A stretch of 64,000 nucleotides of DNA from Allacma fusca. Lineage: Eukaryota > Arthropoda > Collembola > Symphypleona > Sminthuridae. Positions within the stretch are counted from its first letter, which is position 1. Every line of letters starts with the position of its first letter. Shown here piece by piece: positions 46,304-59,470 of the stretch. The position numbers and the translations under genes are program-made. The notes under the pieces are model-generated. The model did no database searches and was not told where the DNA came from. It saw nothing but the letters and a program-made list of their open reading frames with translations. The stretch is taken from assembly GCA_947179485.1 (NCBI GenBank), contig OX359247.1:28682801-28746800 (forward strand), given 5' to 3'.

Positions 46304-46838
46304 GATCGTTAGATTTTTGGCTGGTTGGCTGCTGTGGCCTAGATTGAGCATTTTCTCCAGGATGGATATATTTTGGTGGGAGATAGAGAAAGAAGCGTTG
46401 GGGAAAGTAGACTCGACGTTGTTCTCTCATATTGATTCAGATCCACACCCGGTTTTTCCTTTGACTTCACTTTCCCGGTTTGAAGAACATGAGTAGCGGC
46501 CATCAGAACCGCCTAACTTACTCATTCTATTGGAAATTTTACCCTTTAGCTAAATCTCATCAGAAAACAATTTCAACTTTGAGACTTCTTTGGGGAATTT
46601 TCATTCAATTTCAAGCTTGTCACATTTTCACATGAAATTCATCCTCTGATATGTGGAATTATACACGTACATTATTTATAAATGTACATAACCACAGGGT
46701 GAGCACACGGACATATAACTTACTCAACTGGATTCTCCCCCGGAACATTTAAACCTCTATAACTTGCATGATTTTTTATTGGATTTTATCCGGAAATTCA
46801 ACAAATTTCCGCACGGATAATTTTACAAGCAATATATA

Positions 46839-46895
46839 CAGTCAAGTCTGGCTATAAGGGGAAATTCATTTGTTCGGTCCCGGCAGAGTGTCCAC
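46839..46895. mobile_element. Possible pogo/Tigger-like terminal repeat remnant
   Basis: CAGTCAAGTCTGGCTATAAG, followed by TTCGGTCCCGGCAGAGTGTCC less its last base, has the layout of pogo/Tigger ends (CAGT, a CTATAA-type block, TCGGTCCC, GTGTCC). No second end or transposase was located within the window. Confidence 0.35.
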
Positions 46896-49800
46896 ACAAT
46901 CAGATGTATAGGATTCCCTCACGTCTGGAGAACACGACAAATTACCCCTCTGTATAAAGGATTTCCGAAAAAATACCCGATTTCCAACTTTTTCCATTCT
47001 AGGATTCTGGAAGCAGAAATGCCCACATGCTATTCAATTCCTTCACATTGAATGTAAAGGATTTTAATTCTGATGTGTGGAACCATATATGTACTCAAGT
47101 GAGTATAGTTTTTCTAAAACATTACGTTGATTCTGATAACAGTTAGCCTTAGTAAGTATGAATTTAGATTTGGGGTAAAATAGACACATTAGCAGAAATT
47201 ACACAGTCATTCTCATCAAGTGTCTTACTTGTAGAACGATGCAGTACAATTTTGAATTACTACATTTATAGTATCCTGGATGAAGATAATATTTTGAAAA
47301 GATCATTCTCATGTACGAATTAAGCAACAAGATTAAAGGACTTAACATAGTTCCACAAAATAACAAATTTAAATAATGAGTTTAAGTTAAGGATATTGCG
47401 AGATTATTTTACATCCTCTTCTCATAATCTTGATTACGAAAATTATGGGAATTTGAACAACCTTTCCCCCCACCCCCGTGTTGTTATATAATACTTGATT
47501 AAGTTAATCTCATTATTTATAAGGGTGCCTTTTTAAAGTAAAAATTCAAAGTTCCTAGAATATCCCTTACAGAGAATGCGTTGACGTAGTCTTCTTGTGG
47601 ATAATATTGCAAAACTACTTGATAATGATAAAGGCTTTCAAATCCCAATTTCCCTGCTTATAGTCTATTATACTACATCTGTGTTCATATTATGCATAGA
47701 TACAATGGAAGGTACACACATCGTTATGTATGCAGATTTGTGCTCTTGTCCTGAGGTTGCTCCTCTGACGGGATCTATCCTCGGGTTCTCAATAGATAAG
47801 CCTTCTTACAAAGATGCCGACCTAAACTCCGCTCATTTTATTTATCTGTCGATTAGGACAAAAGTGCACTAAAAGATGGATGAATGTGATAGATTCCTTG
47901 TGCGTCCTACATCACACATACATAAGTACATAAACGAATGTATGTATCTGCATTGATTCCTATAAAGTTGGATTCATTTTCCCGTAGTTACAACCCTGAA
48001 CCTTTTCAGTTGAGATTAAATTGATCATAATAGAAAAATGACTTGGAACAAGATTCACTCTCCATTATAATATGTACAAATTGCTATATTTCATTGAATT
48101 GGCTCCAAAGGCAGATTTTTAAATTATTTGCTTTCAAGATAGTTAGATAGAGATCCACCTCCATACATTTCTTCACAAGTAGTTTGCTTTCCTTCCTCCA
48201 TGGACATGCTGGAAGACAAAGATGAAAGAAGGCCATTAGTGTGCATTAGTTTTATTCTATTCTTTTAAGGATGGATGAAATTGTGATTGAGTTCAACTTG
48301 GTTAGCCTTATAAAGGCATACATATTCCTATTTATATGTATCTATCCATATATGTACAAATAATCTTGGGCTATAAAATATGTATATACTCGGGTTGTAT
48401 ATTTGCATCCAAAGGAGCACGGCTATATTCCTTGAGCATCCTCTGCATGCACGTGAATGTACATATTAAAGTGTATATACTTGAGCCATAGTGCTCGAAA
48501 ACTCTGCCGGGCTCTTGAAGCACTGTATGTATTTGTGTATGTGGGGCTAGGAATGAGAAAATGGCGATCAATATTTTGGCACTTGAATTGTGTGGAGATA
48601 AATTGGAGGAGGATTCAAATAAAATGGATTTTTTGTGTTTCTTTCGATTTTTCCTCTCTGTACGTCTACGTCTGTCTTGTTTGTACATATGAGTGTGTTT
48701 GTGTATGTGTACGGGAAAAGTATCCTTGTACAAATAGAAATTTCATCGAAATCTAAAAGGCTGGTATGTACATATGTATGTACGTATCTAACATCAGGCC
48801 ATATCCCAATGTCCTTGCAACCCAACCAGCTCCGTATTATTTGTCTTACTCAACAATTTTTTTTTCGTTTTAAACTTATTCTATCATACTCTCTACTTTT
48901 CAATATTTATGTCTCCCGCTTACGAGAATCTCTATCACTGCATCTTTCCACTGTATATTTGTTTGTCAAAGTTAATCTTTCCTATGAGAAAGGACAATTC
49001 ATATGAAACACGTACACATACATTGTACATATCATACCTCAGCATACGAACACATACCCTGGATGCATGAGGCTAAAATGAAGTTCCGTATTTTCCAACA
49101 ACGCCAACATTACTGTAACAGTAGCAGAGATTCATGTGTGTGGATTTTTTATAGGAATCATAAAGTCAAAGAGTTACATACTAAAAACAGCTAAAGTAAA
49201 TGCGTCAACTCAAAAATAAGAGTCGGCAGTAATTTCTTCATACGCTGCGTATTTCCGAACGATATGAAATAGTTTACTGTCTCCACAATCATAGATACTC
49301 TGACTAGTCATAAAATGTATGAACTGACAAAAATGAGTCAGAAATAACTGGAAATTACTGGAAGTGAGTGTACAAAATCGCTACTAATTGGGTATGGTAT
49401 ATTGTATTTACCACAGAAAATAATAATAAAAACAACTGAGTGAGCAAACATCTTGGTATTTTTTTTTACATATGGAGCAATAATAAAATTTATTTAGATA
49501 CAGAAAACCCATTCTTGTGAACCCTGCGTCATGAATGGCTGAGCACTGTATAATTCCTAGTTGAACTCCATTGCATTTGTATATTTAGGGTGTAAGACAT
49601 ATCTATCTATTGTTTGCTCAACCATTGACGTCGGATTCAAGAGAAAATCGATGAGCAGCACTTAATCACAAATTAACAACTTATGTTCTATACTAGCGGA
49701 AATGCAAATCCTACCCAGTTCCCCACCAACCAAACTTTCCTGGCTTATGAAATGTGGGATAGCGTATACACTATGAGCACTCATAAAAAAAACCTCAGCA

Positions 49801-52800
49801 ATTTTCATATATATCGTATCTCTTGCATTGCGGAATTCAATTTGTGGCTACATATTTTACGAGTGGGCAAGTATGAGACTGGATGTAAAATATGGGCTGA
49901 GACTGAGGAAGTCCCATGAATATAGCAGAAGTCACTCACTAAGGGTAGCTGTTGTACGTACTCATTGTACGGAGTAAAACTGTATCATCTTGTAACTTCT
50001 AACAAGATAAGGTAATTTGGGTGGTTGATGTCACATCTAATCGTAGTCAATGTTGTTTGAAACTGTAGAGTTTATTATGAAAGTTTGTTCACATTAAAAA
50101 GTCAGGCTACTATGAAGAGCCGTCATAGTTTTCCATCCCCAGTCACTGGCTTGTGTAACTCGATGAATCAGGCTTGTGTTGGTTCGTTTTCCTTATACTC
50201 TGGTTCTCTCATGTATGTAAAGTTACATGTATATGCGTAGCTTGTCAATACAATTTATACTTATGTCTCTGCATATGAATAAGTTTTTCCTCGAGAGTTT
50301 TTGCTTGATGGGAGTTTGAGAGTAAGTTTTAGGTTTTTCTCTGGGAAGACAACACTTGGTTGGGACACTCGTAGTCGCTCCTAGAAGCTGAACGTTCTAA
50401 GATGAGCATAGTTAAGGAGGATCTTCTTCCTAGAGTTTACATACTGAGCTGAAAGGAGGGGCTGAGCACTTATGTATCTATATGTATGTATCTAAATATG
50501 TCTGTATAAGAAAGAAAGAGAAAATTGTGAATAGTTATTTTCTCCGAGAGTGTGTGTCAGGAGAGTTGGGATGGAAAAGTTGACTTTTATGGAAATTTCT
50601 AAAGTTTAGCTAGATTTGCCTTTGGAAGGGGGCCACTGGATAGCTTATAAGGGAAACAGCATGGGATTTATATTTTTGGTCGGATGTAGAATCAGACATA
50701 TGTATGTATGTACGTATCAGGAGGTAGCGTCTTCTTGATGAACCGCTTTCATAAGATCTCTCAACCCACAAACGTCACGGGCCTGTCTCTACTGTGTGTA
50801 TGTATCTACGCGGAGTATTGATTCAGGCGTCTTCGCTGTCCCTTCCACGTCAACTTTGATTTTCTCATAATGCTAATACAAGGGTAATGAAAACATTCTG
50901 CTGAGACGAGACTTACGGACTTATCCTGCGTTATATGGCCATGGTCATAGTAATGACAAACTTTATGGATTAAGATGATAAGATTATTAATGATAATCAA
51001 GGGGGATTCCTTTTGTATGTATACATTATTTCTTCTGTTATATACAAAATATTTCCTTTGAGCAGCACCATCACCATCAGCAGAAGCAGCAGCAGCAACA
51101 TCATCTGAATTTTCTTCCACAGATGAATAACTATAAGTTGATCCGATGATCGATCCTCACTGCTTTTAGATCTCCGCTCATCCATTCATTCAAATTGCAT
51201 ACTTGCATGGGAGAGATGGGAGGGAGTCTTACATGTTTTAATATTAAATCATGGTTTCTGCTTTCGTACACATTTGCACAGGGTAGGGATAAAACTTTAG
51301 CTGGAGAGAGGGAACCATAGGAGTGAAGGAGGAAGACTTATTCTCTCAATAGAGACTTTTAGGAACATGAGAGAATATACTTGGAGTGCTCGATCTTGAG
51401 AGTTTCCCTTTACCCTTCGGGGATTCTCAGATTTGAGAGCAGTTTTTAATGGGGAGGGTAGGCCCAAGTCCGTAGATACACATGTGTTCCTCTAAAACAT
51501 TTAAAAAAGTCCATACTTGCCTTGGCGGCGCACTCACAATACACTCAGGAGGATCCTTGGTGGGCTTTTATGATTTTTTATTCTGATGCACGGACAGGAG
51601 AAGCTACCGCACATTGGATTTCGTACTTTTAGCTCTTAAGTCTATGCTAAATTATGAATCAAATTAAGTAAGTGGAAGCGAGTCACGTCACAGTATCGGG
51701 GAGTAATGGCTACCGTGTTCTGCAATTATGAGATGTTCTTTATGGTATTATGGTAACACATCAATCCTGCAAGTTTTATTCCCAAAGAATGGGAGCTTCA
51801 TTAAAGATGCATAGGTGGAGGAGCCCAAATGTACACAAGCAGCAGGACAAGGTGAAACACAAGCAAGGTCCGCAGAGCCGTCTGTATAGCTCTGTCTTAG
51901 CAGAGCAGACTATGTATAGGAAAGCATGTTCATACATAGGCATGTTGTACAATTGGAATGGCTTATTGAAATTTTTTATGAAGGTAGAACAGTTACAGGG
52001 AAGTTAAGTTTTACAGATGCTTTGTCTTCTCCTAAGCAAAGCTTCAACAATCGGAAATTTGTCTTGGCTGGGGAAAGAGCGGAATGCATTAGAAAAATCC
52101 CAATTACGTACAGATATATGTAATTACATATGTATACGTACACAGCTTCCTGTGCCAGTTTGAAATCATTTCCTTAGTTAGACGATTCCTGGTTAATTTC
52201 TGTAGTGTTGATTTATTTATGAAATGTTTTAAGAACTTCCTGCCGTACTTTATTGCACATGGCGGAATATTTTATTTCATTGAGTTTAGACACAGGATCG
52301 TAACGGACATGCTATCGGGGAGGTTGTTAGCTATAAATTACGATCTGTATAAACAGTTTTGCACATGGCACTCGATATAGTAGGCTAACTACTACATGGA
52401 GAGGGAACTAACTTGCTCAGTTTTAGCTGTTTGAGTATCTATCACGGTGTTATTTTTTATCACATTCTCTCGGAGCTGTTATCAGGTCAATTATTGACAC
52501 AAAAAATTTGATTATACGCTCCAGTATCGATTAGGTCCGTGCTCGTATGCGTGTGTGGAGGTTTAATAACTCTGCCATGTTTTTTAATGTAAACTATGTG
52601 AGCGGCTTTACTTCTCCAATTATTCCTTTTCTGAAGGATCACTTACAAATAATTTAGTATGTCGGGACTCCCATTCATATCCATGGAGACTGTTTTTGTC
52701 CATTTATTCACCATTCCCCAATTCTGCTTGAGAATTCCTTCGCTGAATGCTCACATTTTTATGCTTTCATGAGGAGGGAAGGTACGGTACATATGTATGT

Positions 52801-54511
52801 GCGAGGGAAGGGGACACACAACAAGGTGGGATTATATACAGAATAGTACTAAAATTAGAATCCCTTATTTTGTAATGTCTGCAATTTCGGTAAAATTTGT
52901 CAAACGTTTCTCACTCTCCTCACGTAATTATATTCACGAGGACACATCTGCTTTTAAAATTAGAAGCAAATTCATTGGAGCTAAATTTAGAAATGGGAAA
53001 TTAAAAGGGAAAATAGTTGAAAAGTATCTACTGATTTCAATTCAGAGGAAGATTATAGAACGACTCGGCACATTTGGAGGTAAAATAGGTTCAAAGGTAT
53101 GGGAGGGAGGAATCTAGGACCTCCTTTGAATACTTCTAAAGATGAGGATTCAAATAGATTGAATTTACCAACTTTACAAATTATTCCAAAGGAAACTTTT
53201 CAGCTCTATTTTTATAAATTAGGAGTAATAAATTGAAAATGATAAATCACTCCTTTCGGTATCCTATGATGATTTTCTAGGTCATGTAATTAAAGCATAC
53301 TACTGAATACTAGTGTGATAATAAAAATTATAATAGGAATGTTAAATCTCAAGTTTTAATAGCCCCTATGATAATTCTACACGCTCACATTAGTCTTTCA
53401 GGATATGTTTTTTGCATTCGGAAATAACTCATTGCACAATCATGTTTGCAGAAAATTTCAACTGTTTAACGTAAGAAAACTAATTGAATAGCAAATAGCG
53501 TTAAGGGAGAAGTGTATTACTGTGCTACGGCTGAACGATGAACCACACGCTCTTTAAGATGACCTTCACTCAAAATTGTCACTTACTTTAGGGTGTGAGG
53601 TGAACTCAGTGGATGGAATTACACATGAGATGGATATAGTATATTAAAGCATGGTTAAGGTTTGTAGTATCTAATTATGTATTTACACGGGGGATTTCAA
53701 AATCATTCCTTGGGTATGTATTAGCATGGGAGGACCCTAACTCCAGGAGCCCCATCATCTACATACACATGAGTACCGACAAACAACACTATCTATACAT
53801 ACAAACCTTCCTGTTTAATTCATACCGGACAATTCATAAAATTACTGAATTTCCTGTGCTTTGCACCTGGTCAAATCCTATCTGGTATCTAGGATTGATT
53901 TAGCAAAAACATGTGTTCCCCTCTAACTGATAATAAAGCACACATGAAGGTTCAGCTCTCATGTGTGATAATGTCCTTAACAAGCTGTACAGGGAAATCC
54001 ACACATTGGTAGCTGAGAGCCGCACGGCTACTAATGTTAAAAGTACAATACACAAATGCAAATATCTCCGTCGATGTAATTACCTTCATCATAACATACC
54101 ACTTGATTCCATTATGTCAGTGTTTGTAGATAGCATATGAGACGAGAGAAGAGCTCAAATACGGTGACTAGCTAGAACTCGATTTTTTCCAGCAGCCCTA
54201 CACAATACACTCTCCCACTCAGGACAGTAGTTAACCAGATCATATAAATGCCTTGATGGAGTGGTACTGGAGAATATAATGAAGCAATAATAATTATTAC
54301 TTGAGCACTAAAACACTGTATGTACCACGTTGTCAGTTTTCCGTCTGTACTTATTTGACTCAGACTCTCACTATCATCATATCATCTGTATCTCCCCACA
54401 CTAATATTTCCTAAGGATATATTTCCCCAACCCAACTCCAGCATAGTATGAGAATGACTAATAGCCTCTTTGTCATCCAAACAATTTTACTTTAGAAATT
54501 TAAATCTAAAA

Positions 54512-54956
54512 TTATGCACTTTCGGGAATTTTTAAAACCCGTTCAATAAACTTGAATGTAGCACAAGGCACATTCTCTTCTACTACTATAACATCCATTG
54601 AAGTTGATAACAAATCCAGTTTGTATTTACATTCTATATTAACTCCACAGGATTGATTATTATCATTGTTTTTTTTTTGGTCTGAAATGAGGAAAAAGTT
54701 GTTGTTTACATAAATGACAACAATGAATACCGTGGGGATGCTCAGGAAAATTACTTGGAATAAAATCCGTTCCAAGATATCACCATTGTAGAGGCAGAAG
54801 CTGCATATTTTTTTTTTATGACTGGGGAAGAAACAGTTCTGTAGTTGTACGTCCAGTTTGTATGTTCCGGTGAAGTTGGGGTGATAAGAGTAAATGCCGG
54901 CGCCAAAGTGTGTTCGAGTGGCAATTGTGGATGTATAAGTATCTCTCTGTGTCATA
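54512..54956 (-). CDS. Candidate terminal exon with membrane segment
   Basis: Open frame of 147 codons after acceptor TTTAATTCCCAG (exon start 54956, entry phase 2, or initiation at the ATG 54955). It encodes HPNFTGTYKLDVQLQNCFFP, a CSFC pair, then a hydrophobic helix ILFQVIFLSIPTVFIVVIYV at about residues 64-83 and a polar tail. On the + strand nearby DNA is C-rich (16 C against 4 G in 53761-53820), consistent with minus-strand transcription. An extracellular cysteine-containing domain plus one membrane pass is a reasonable reading; I do not recognise the family. Confidence 0.35.
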
Positions 54957-55084
54957 CTGGGAATTAAATAATTCGATTACATATGAGGTACTAAACTAAC
55001 TGCAGCTGATATCAGTTGTTGTGGTTGACGACGATGGCAAAATCTGAGCTCTTGAGCACGCCATGAGGTAGGTACTTTCCTACA

Positions 55085-55236
55085 TTCCTTGGGAAAGCAA
55101 ACGTACAAGTGCTATATATCCAAATGTTACTCTCAGGACGAGATTCATCATGGGGTATGCTCAAAAATGTGTACATAGGAAAGAGTAAAGAAGCTGATTT
55201 TTTGGTGGGTACAGTCACAGCCGAGCTCACATTGAA
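55085..55236 (-). CDS. Candidate exon upstream of 54956, weak
   Basis: Acceptor ATACTCTCGTCAG opens FNVSSAVTVPTKKSASLLFP and a frame running to a stop at 55012. A donor GGAAA|GTACCT near 55085 (phase 2) would join it to the exon at 54956. The donor is weak. A further possible minus exon at about 55309-55393 (AELRKNELLSHVQELTKDKG, good borders) does not match it in phase. Confidence 0.25.
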
Positions 55237-55476
55237 CTGACGAGAGTATAGTATACAGTGTATGAAGACTGGAGACCCAGTTTTAGCTGGTAAAATTCCA
55301 CTAGTTGGTTTACTTACTTATACTCGGCTTGGTTCCGTTGGCTCCCTTGTCCTTCGTCAGTTCTTGCACATGTGACAGGAGCTCATTTTTCCTTAGCTCA
55401 GCCTAGGGGTTAGACGTGTGTGTCTCTCTTCCTTCTGTAGCAGTGCAGTGTGTGTCTCTCCATGCCACGACTGTAG

Positions 55477-55534
55477 TCGAATTGAACAATTAGCACGCAA
55501 GCCGGATAAATGGGAGTTTAAATCTCATCTCCTT
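55477..55534 (+). CDS. Candidate 58-base exon, weak
   Basis: Acceptor GACTGTAG and donor CTCCTT|GTAAGT flank the open frame RIEQLARKPDKWEFKSHLL (phase 2 in, 0 out). It lies about 85 bases from a minus-strand exon candidate, so at least one of the two is probably wrong. Confidence 0.25.
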
Positions 55535-56210
55535 GTAAGTTTTGCATTTACATTTATTTTCCTTCCTATACTATATTATATTATAATACTACATCTTAAA
55601 TATTAAGTGAGTGGCTCACAGTAATTAGTAGAGTACAAACTGGGTTCCTATTTATTTACATTACATTGAAATATATTTGAATATGAATTATCAGTCGGTG
55701 ATTTCCTCCTGTTCATAAACATTCATCATCTCTGCCTCCCTCCATGGGCTGTATTCACAAAATTGCAAACCTTTACATATTGTGTGAAAAGGCTTGTGTA
55801 ATAACAACACTCTGTGACTAGTACTACGACAGTACTACAGGAACTGTACGATTAGATTAGCTGGACATACTTGAAGTCAGCTCATTTTATTCTTTGATGT
55901 AGGCCCACAAGAGGAAAAATTTTTACATGTGATAATTAATTCCCTGTCAGAATATCACTTTTGTTTCACCAGACCCCTCTAATTATATATTTATTCGGAA
56001 TATATTGATGTCAGGCGTATGTATCCCCCCCCTGTGGGTGAGTATGTATGGTAGGGAAATCCTGTGAGATAAACTTGAAAAAATTGGATTGACAAAATTT
56101 ATGTAATTATTATCTCTGATTAGATAAAAGCATTTAGTGGAAACGAATTTATAGTCTTACAGAAGTTGATGTATGTCTCTGCTGTATGTGCTGGTCTCTC
56201 TTGTGTGCAG

Positions 56211-56300
56211 AATCAAGGAGAGAGTTTAGCTTTGGTTAGCAGGGGCTTTCAAGAGATTATATTATGCAGGGATTTAGGTGATGATGTGGTTAGCACATAA
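56211..56300 (+). CDS. Candidate exon, weak
   Basis: Strong acceptor CTTGTGTGCAG opens NQGESLALVSRGFQEIILCR in phase 0. The frame ends at TAA 56298-56300 or at a possible phase-1 donor TTTAG|GTGATG near 56277. It joins in phase after 55534. Confidence 0.28.
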   Translation, partial: NQGESLALVSRGFQEIILCRDLGDDVVST

Positions 56301-57411
56301 GATTTTTTTTTGTTGAAGAGAGTCGGACGCGAATGGATTTTTTTGCAGGGTTGGAACTAGCCATGTAGGATTTTTTTGTAATGTGTGTGTCCCTACACGT
56401 TAGTGTTAAAAGGCTTGAATTGAAGACCTTGAGATTCACGCAAGTTGCAAGTACATGTGAATGATTTGAAACCAGAAGGTTGTCTCTACAGAGTCGATGG
56501 AGATAATACCATCGTGCCATTTCCAAAATATAAATACCGAGAAAGATTGATCATTTTATATATCTTTACCCTATAACCAAGCTCCTTGACTCCTTGCCAT
56601 TTCTATACGTATGTATACGTGTAGGTCTCTTCATGGCCTAGGCCACACTGTAGTTAGACAGTCGTTAGTTTGAGAGTTGAGTCTATACATGCATACATAG
56701 AGAGGAACATGCAGCTATACCGGCCAGTCTCGTACGTCAAAATTCTTACTTGGCCAGTTTATGAAACGAAGGAACTTCATGAAATTGTACTGGTTAGGCA
56801 TTAAAAGCATGCACTCAAGTGTACTGTGTAGAAGTCTGAAGTTACCTGAGTCTAATCTGAACCAAACAAGGTACCTACTTCATTTTTCTGCGCTTGCAAT
56901 ATCCACTTTGAAAGTACTCTTCGTCTCCCTGCTACACATATTTCATGAGTTATAATCGAAAGTTGTTTAGATGATCCTTCACTTACCCACGACTCGCAAC
57001 CTTTTCGTTCCCTCATCTTGATCTGTGTCCGTCGTACCTTTGTAGTATGTACGTCCAGGGAGAAGCTATTCACTGGGACGTGTAGATATACCTTCCCCGT
57101 ACATTATTATACTTATACTGCGGTTTCAGCTCATTATTTTTTTTTACTTGGAGTTTATATTTTTGATTTTATTGTTCCTTCTTGACTACTCATATTCCTG
57201 AGAACATCTCCCATCCCCATCATACTACAGTGTATAGCAGAATAATAATGAATCGTTCGAAGAAAATGATTCTTAATGGCTGGAACAACAAGGGTTCGAG
57301 GTCAAATTTCCGAACTATGTGCTCATACGATGGTTTGTAAAATGCAATTCTTATGCAATTAATCTATAATTGTTTTGAGTATGAGTCTCGCTCTGAACTG
57401 CGGGTTTCATA

Positions 57412-57423
57412 TCTCTCTCTCTT

Positions 57424-57467
<44 letters not shown>

Positions 57468-57476
57468 TCTCTCTCT
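57412..57476. repeat. (CT)n-rich tract
   Basis: Long CT repeat with a few interruptions. Confidence 0.9.
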
Positions 57477-58660
57477 ATCTGGTTATAAGAACAACTAAGG
57501 AAAAGGAGTATTTTATGTGGAGCAGTTCGAGCGCGCAAGATATTTTTATAGAGGCAGGAGCATGATGTTGAACGTTGAGGAATTGTCTGTATGCAGTTGT
57601 AATTGAAAAGCCGTACCATCATTGTTCAAGTGCTCTTGAATCAATTGTCTTATAAATGTTGGAGGGTTAAAAACCACAACGGACAAGAATAGAAATGATG
57701 GAGTTGTCGGAGCAAGTTATAGATATATGTACATATGTAGGGTAGGGTTGGATGAGGAGGTTCAACTCTTTCATGTAACTATTTCCGTTGCAGTTTTGCC
57801 TGCTGGACAAATGCCCTCTCTAACAGGCTGAAGGGAGAGAGTAATGGTGTGAGTTTGGAGTTCTAGGGTGTCTCTGTAATGGTTTGAGTGAGCTAGGAAA
57901 ATATAATAATTATAGACATCCCATAACTTCTCCTTTGGTATTCCACATTCGTTGTTATGAAAGTCACATGAATAAATATAGTCTTGTTAATTTCAAGGGA
58001 GTCTTGGTGGATGTGACTTACAGGGAGAATAAAACATAGTCCGTCCTCAAGTATTATCATATTAGATGTGATTTATTTAGCAAGGCTCAATTATGGTCAA
58101 TTGACATTTTTCTGTGTCATTGTCTGTTGGACTTGGGTTTCAAACTGGGTGCAGCGCGACAGTGTAATAATGTCCAAATGAATTGACTGCTGACTACTTT
58201 GTATGGGTTAGAACGTGGCCTGTGTATAGAATTGCACATGTTTTTGTGGGGGACTTTCACATGCACAATCCCTTCAGCAAAGACATGGCACAGTATACTC
58301 AAGGGAAGGATAGATATAGGCACATGGAAATTTGTCAAGATCTATAAGGCATGCTGTGTTTGCAGACAATACCATAATAGATACTGGCAATGTCTGCTGA
58401 CTGCATTCATGCACATACTTTCAATTTGCTACTACACAATATAATGTGTTGAGCCGTATAACTGTGTGTAGAATAACGCACACTCACACGAAAAAAAAAC
58501 CTTAGTAGAAGCGAATAACCCGAAATTTTTTGTTTCTCGTACTAGTAATGGTGTTTGGTACATACTATACTTGTGCTCTTGCAAACTACAAATATCTAGT
58601 TATAACCGGTTGGGGGTTTGTTGTAAATTACACGTTGGGTTATCAGAGCCCTCGCAGTTT

Positions 58661-58678
58661 CTCTCTCTCTCTCTCTCT
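58661..58678. repeat. (CT)n microsatellite
   Basis: Nine CT units. Confidence 0.85.
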
Positions 58679-58968
58679 TTTTCCATCGCTCAACTATTTT
58701 TTCTGTGGTTGGAAAAGCTTGAACCTTACATAGAGTATTTGCAAGTAATGCTTTGATATTTAGTGTACATGAGAACGATAATGATGATTGTGGGATGGAG
58801 TTTTTATTTTGCTCTGCATCAGGTTCATAGGGACTGCTTATGATATTGCTATCCCATTTACTTACTTTACTGCAACAACCTCCCGTTTATATAGGATCGT
58901 GCTGTAGCCACCCTACCTGAGAGTTCATTAGATTACTGATATTATTGTCATCGTGTATATTCTCTCAG

Positions 58969-59015
58969 TACTCACCAAACCATCGAAGCATGAACAACGC
59001 CACTGGGTTTTGAAG
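58969..59015 (+). CDS. Candidate 47-base exon, weak
   Basis: Acceptor ATATTCTCTCAG and donor TGAAG|GTAAAC flank LTKPSKHEQRHWVLK (phase 1 in, 0 out); both other frames have stops. The RHWVLK end vaguely recalls the second strand of PH domains, but this is too short to claim. Confidence 0.28.
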
Positions 59016-59416
59016 GTAAACATTCTACAATTGCTTTATTTGCATTCCCCTGTTAGTCGTCCTTTACGTTTGTGTGTTTTCATATATATGTAGTTATATT
59101 TGTGTGTGTTTTTCAAAAAGGGAGTAGTTCGACATTTCCTCCGCGTTTCCTCTTGTGTATATCAATTATTTAAATTCGCACTTTTAGTAGTATCAAAAAT
59201 TCATAAAGTTTAGGCTATAGGTGTTTTTCTGTGGTTTATTCTCGAGTGTGCGTACATACGTAAGAGACTGGGACAGATGGAGAGTGCTGGTGAATGTAGC
59301 TATGTATGCGTGTTTTGTGTATCGTCTACTTGTGTCTGTGTGTATTGACTGTTCCTCACGGCCCTCTTCTATTAAGTTAATGTTTGTAATGCGTTACATT
59401 TATTAGATTTTCTATG

Positions 59417-59419
<3 letters not shown>

Positions 59420-59469
<50 letters not shown>
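59420..59469. repeat. (GA)n microsatellite
   Basis: About 21 GA units and a short impure end. Confidence 0.92.

Positions 59470-59470
<1 letters not shown>

Larger units (their letters stand above)
43000..54400. other. Intergenic/intronic, no supported gene
   Basis: Contains scattered open frames of 60-120 codons without splice logic, GT and GA microsatellites at about 46.07 and 46.28 kb, a transposon-end-like word at 46839 and a trinucleotide-rich patch near 51060-51110 (CAG/CAT units). The 43593-43910 frame has two hydrophobic stretches but no supporting signals. Confidence 0.35.

Noticed and set aside
46037..46351. Frames with SLSLSLS and THTHTH runs (also 31801-32128, 57353-57622, 59372-59623, 61562-61864)
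   Set aside because: These are translations of GA/CT or GT microsatellites, not proteins.
50806..51185. Minus frames with an alanine/aspartate or leucine run
   Set aside because: Produced by a CAG/CAT trinucleotide patch; no donor or start that fits.
52797..53117. 106-codon basic + frame
   Set aside because: Begins in repeat-like sequence, no splice borders, no recognisable motif.
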